A DNA stretch of 5,911 nucleotides from Candidatus Fermentibacteraceae bacterium (GTDB lineage: Bacteria > Fermentibacterota > Fermentibacteria > Fermentibacterales > JCC-6). Where the stretch lies: the NCBI GenBank assembly GCA_030596465.1, contig JAUVJW010000133.1, positions 1 through 5,911 of the forward strand. The letters are read 5' to 3'. Shown in pieces: positions 5,704 through 5,911 of this stretch. The position numbers and the translations under genes are program-made. Below the pieces are notes generated by a model. The model ran no database searches. It had not been told where the DNA came from and saw only the letters and a list, made by a program, of their open reading frames with translations. Each line of letters begins with the position of its first letter. Position 1 is the stretch's first letter.

Positions 5704-5911
5704 CTACCTGAGAAAAAGAGTGCAAGTTCTTATAAGATGTTCGATACTGCACAACATTGGTATACAAACAGAGCTTTCCTGATGGTGTCTTTGCACCGTG
5801 AGACATTATTACCCGGTCAGATTGAGGGATCCATGACCCTGCCCATGAAAACTATTGTGTTGGTTGTTCTGTCCTGTATGAGGAAATGAACGGCCGGTTA
5901 ATGTTCATTTC
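5704..5911. other. Non-coding stretch upstream of the HAD gene, ending in a 9-bp inverted repeat
   Basis: No convincing gene is seen on either strand. It contains the palindrome CTTATAAG (5729-5736), which may serve as a -10 element on either strand. At the right edge are GAAATGAAC (5883-5891) and GTTCATTTC (5903-5911), perfect reverse complements around an 11-base GC-rich loop. The repeat reaches the last base of the window, so its outer limit is unknown. It could be an operator or the stem of a terminator for something beyond the window. Confidence 0.4.

Noticed and set aside
5782..5889. Short plus-strand ORF with a lipoprotein-like MKTIVLVVLSC segment
   Set aside because: It is only 35 codons and ends four codons after the Cys. 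The Cys context is a poor lipobox. It may be a coincidence or a tiny remnant, but nothing else supports it.

Overview
The window is about 5.9 kb of ordinary-looking bacterial chromosome. Base composition is moderate, with no sharp shifts by eye. It holds five recognisable protein-coding loci plus decayed or ambiguous remnants. Only two clues bear on the organism. One secreted repeat protein ends in a YPNPF...DG...SGVY(F)xxL-type FlgD-like/type IX (T9SS)-like C-terminal domain. The leftmost gene ends in a CASCKKIRDD...CPEC tail that I know from signalling proteins of environmental Gram-negative bacteria. Together they suggest an environmental bacterium near the Fibrobacterota-Chlorobiota-Bacteroidota group or one of the candidate phyla rich in such C-terminal domains. 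This is inference, and the lineage cannot be fixed from this window.

Layout, left to right. (1) 1-1105, + strand: the 3' part of a tetratricopeptide-repeat protein, cut by the left edge. One in-frame TGA at 542-544 interrupts it, but the same frame then continues as clear TPR sequence, a coiled coil and a two-CxxC tail. (2) 1171-2646, +: a secreted protein of seven exact 52-residue tandem repeats, probably a seven-bladed beta-propeller, followed by the C-terminal domain. (3) 2783-3436, +: an unrecognised 217-residue protein with a PH/GRAM-like soluble region and two C-terminal membrane helices. (4) 3654-4706, +: a periplasmic type II L-asparaginase with all main catalytic residues. The 73 codons upstream of its ATG are stop-free in the same frame. 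(5) 4738-5057, +: a broken response-regulator receiver domain that keeps its active-site residues but lacks about 22 residues of its core and needs a frameshift to reach its start. (6) 5146-5643, - strand: a HAD-IIIA phosphatase with a GmhB/HisB-N-type zinc site, convergent with everything else. (7) 5644-5911: non-coding sequence with two 9-bp perfect inverted repeats, one of them around the HAD gene's ribosome-binding site.

The plus-strand genes are separated by gaps of 65 to 217 bp and have unrelated functions. They look like independently transcribed housekeeping or surface genes rather than one operon. I find no mobile element, CRISPR array, RNA gene or defence module, and no convincing new multigene system. 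The most interesting signals are the in-frame TGA inside an otherwise intact TPR gene, the decayed receiver domain beside it, and the possible start-masking hairpin of the HAD gene.
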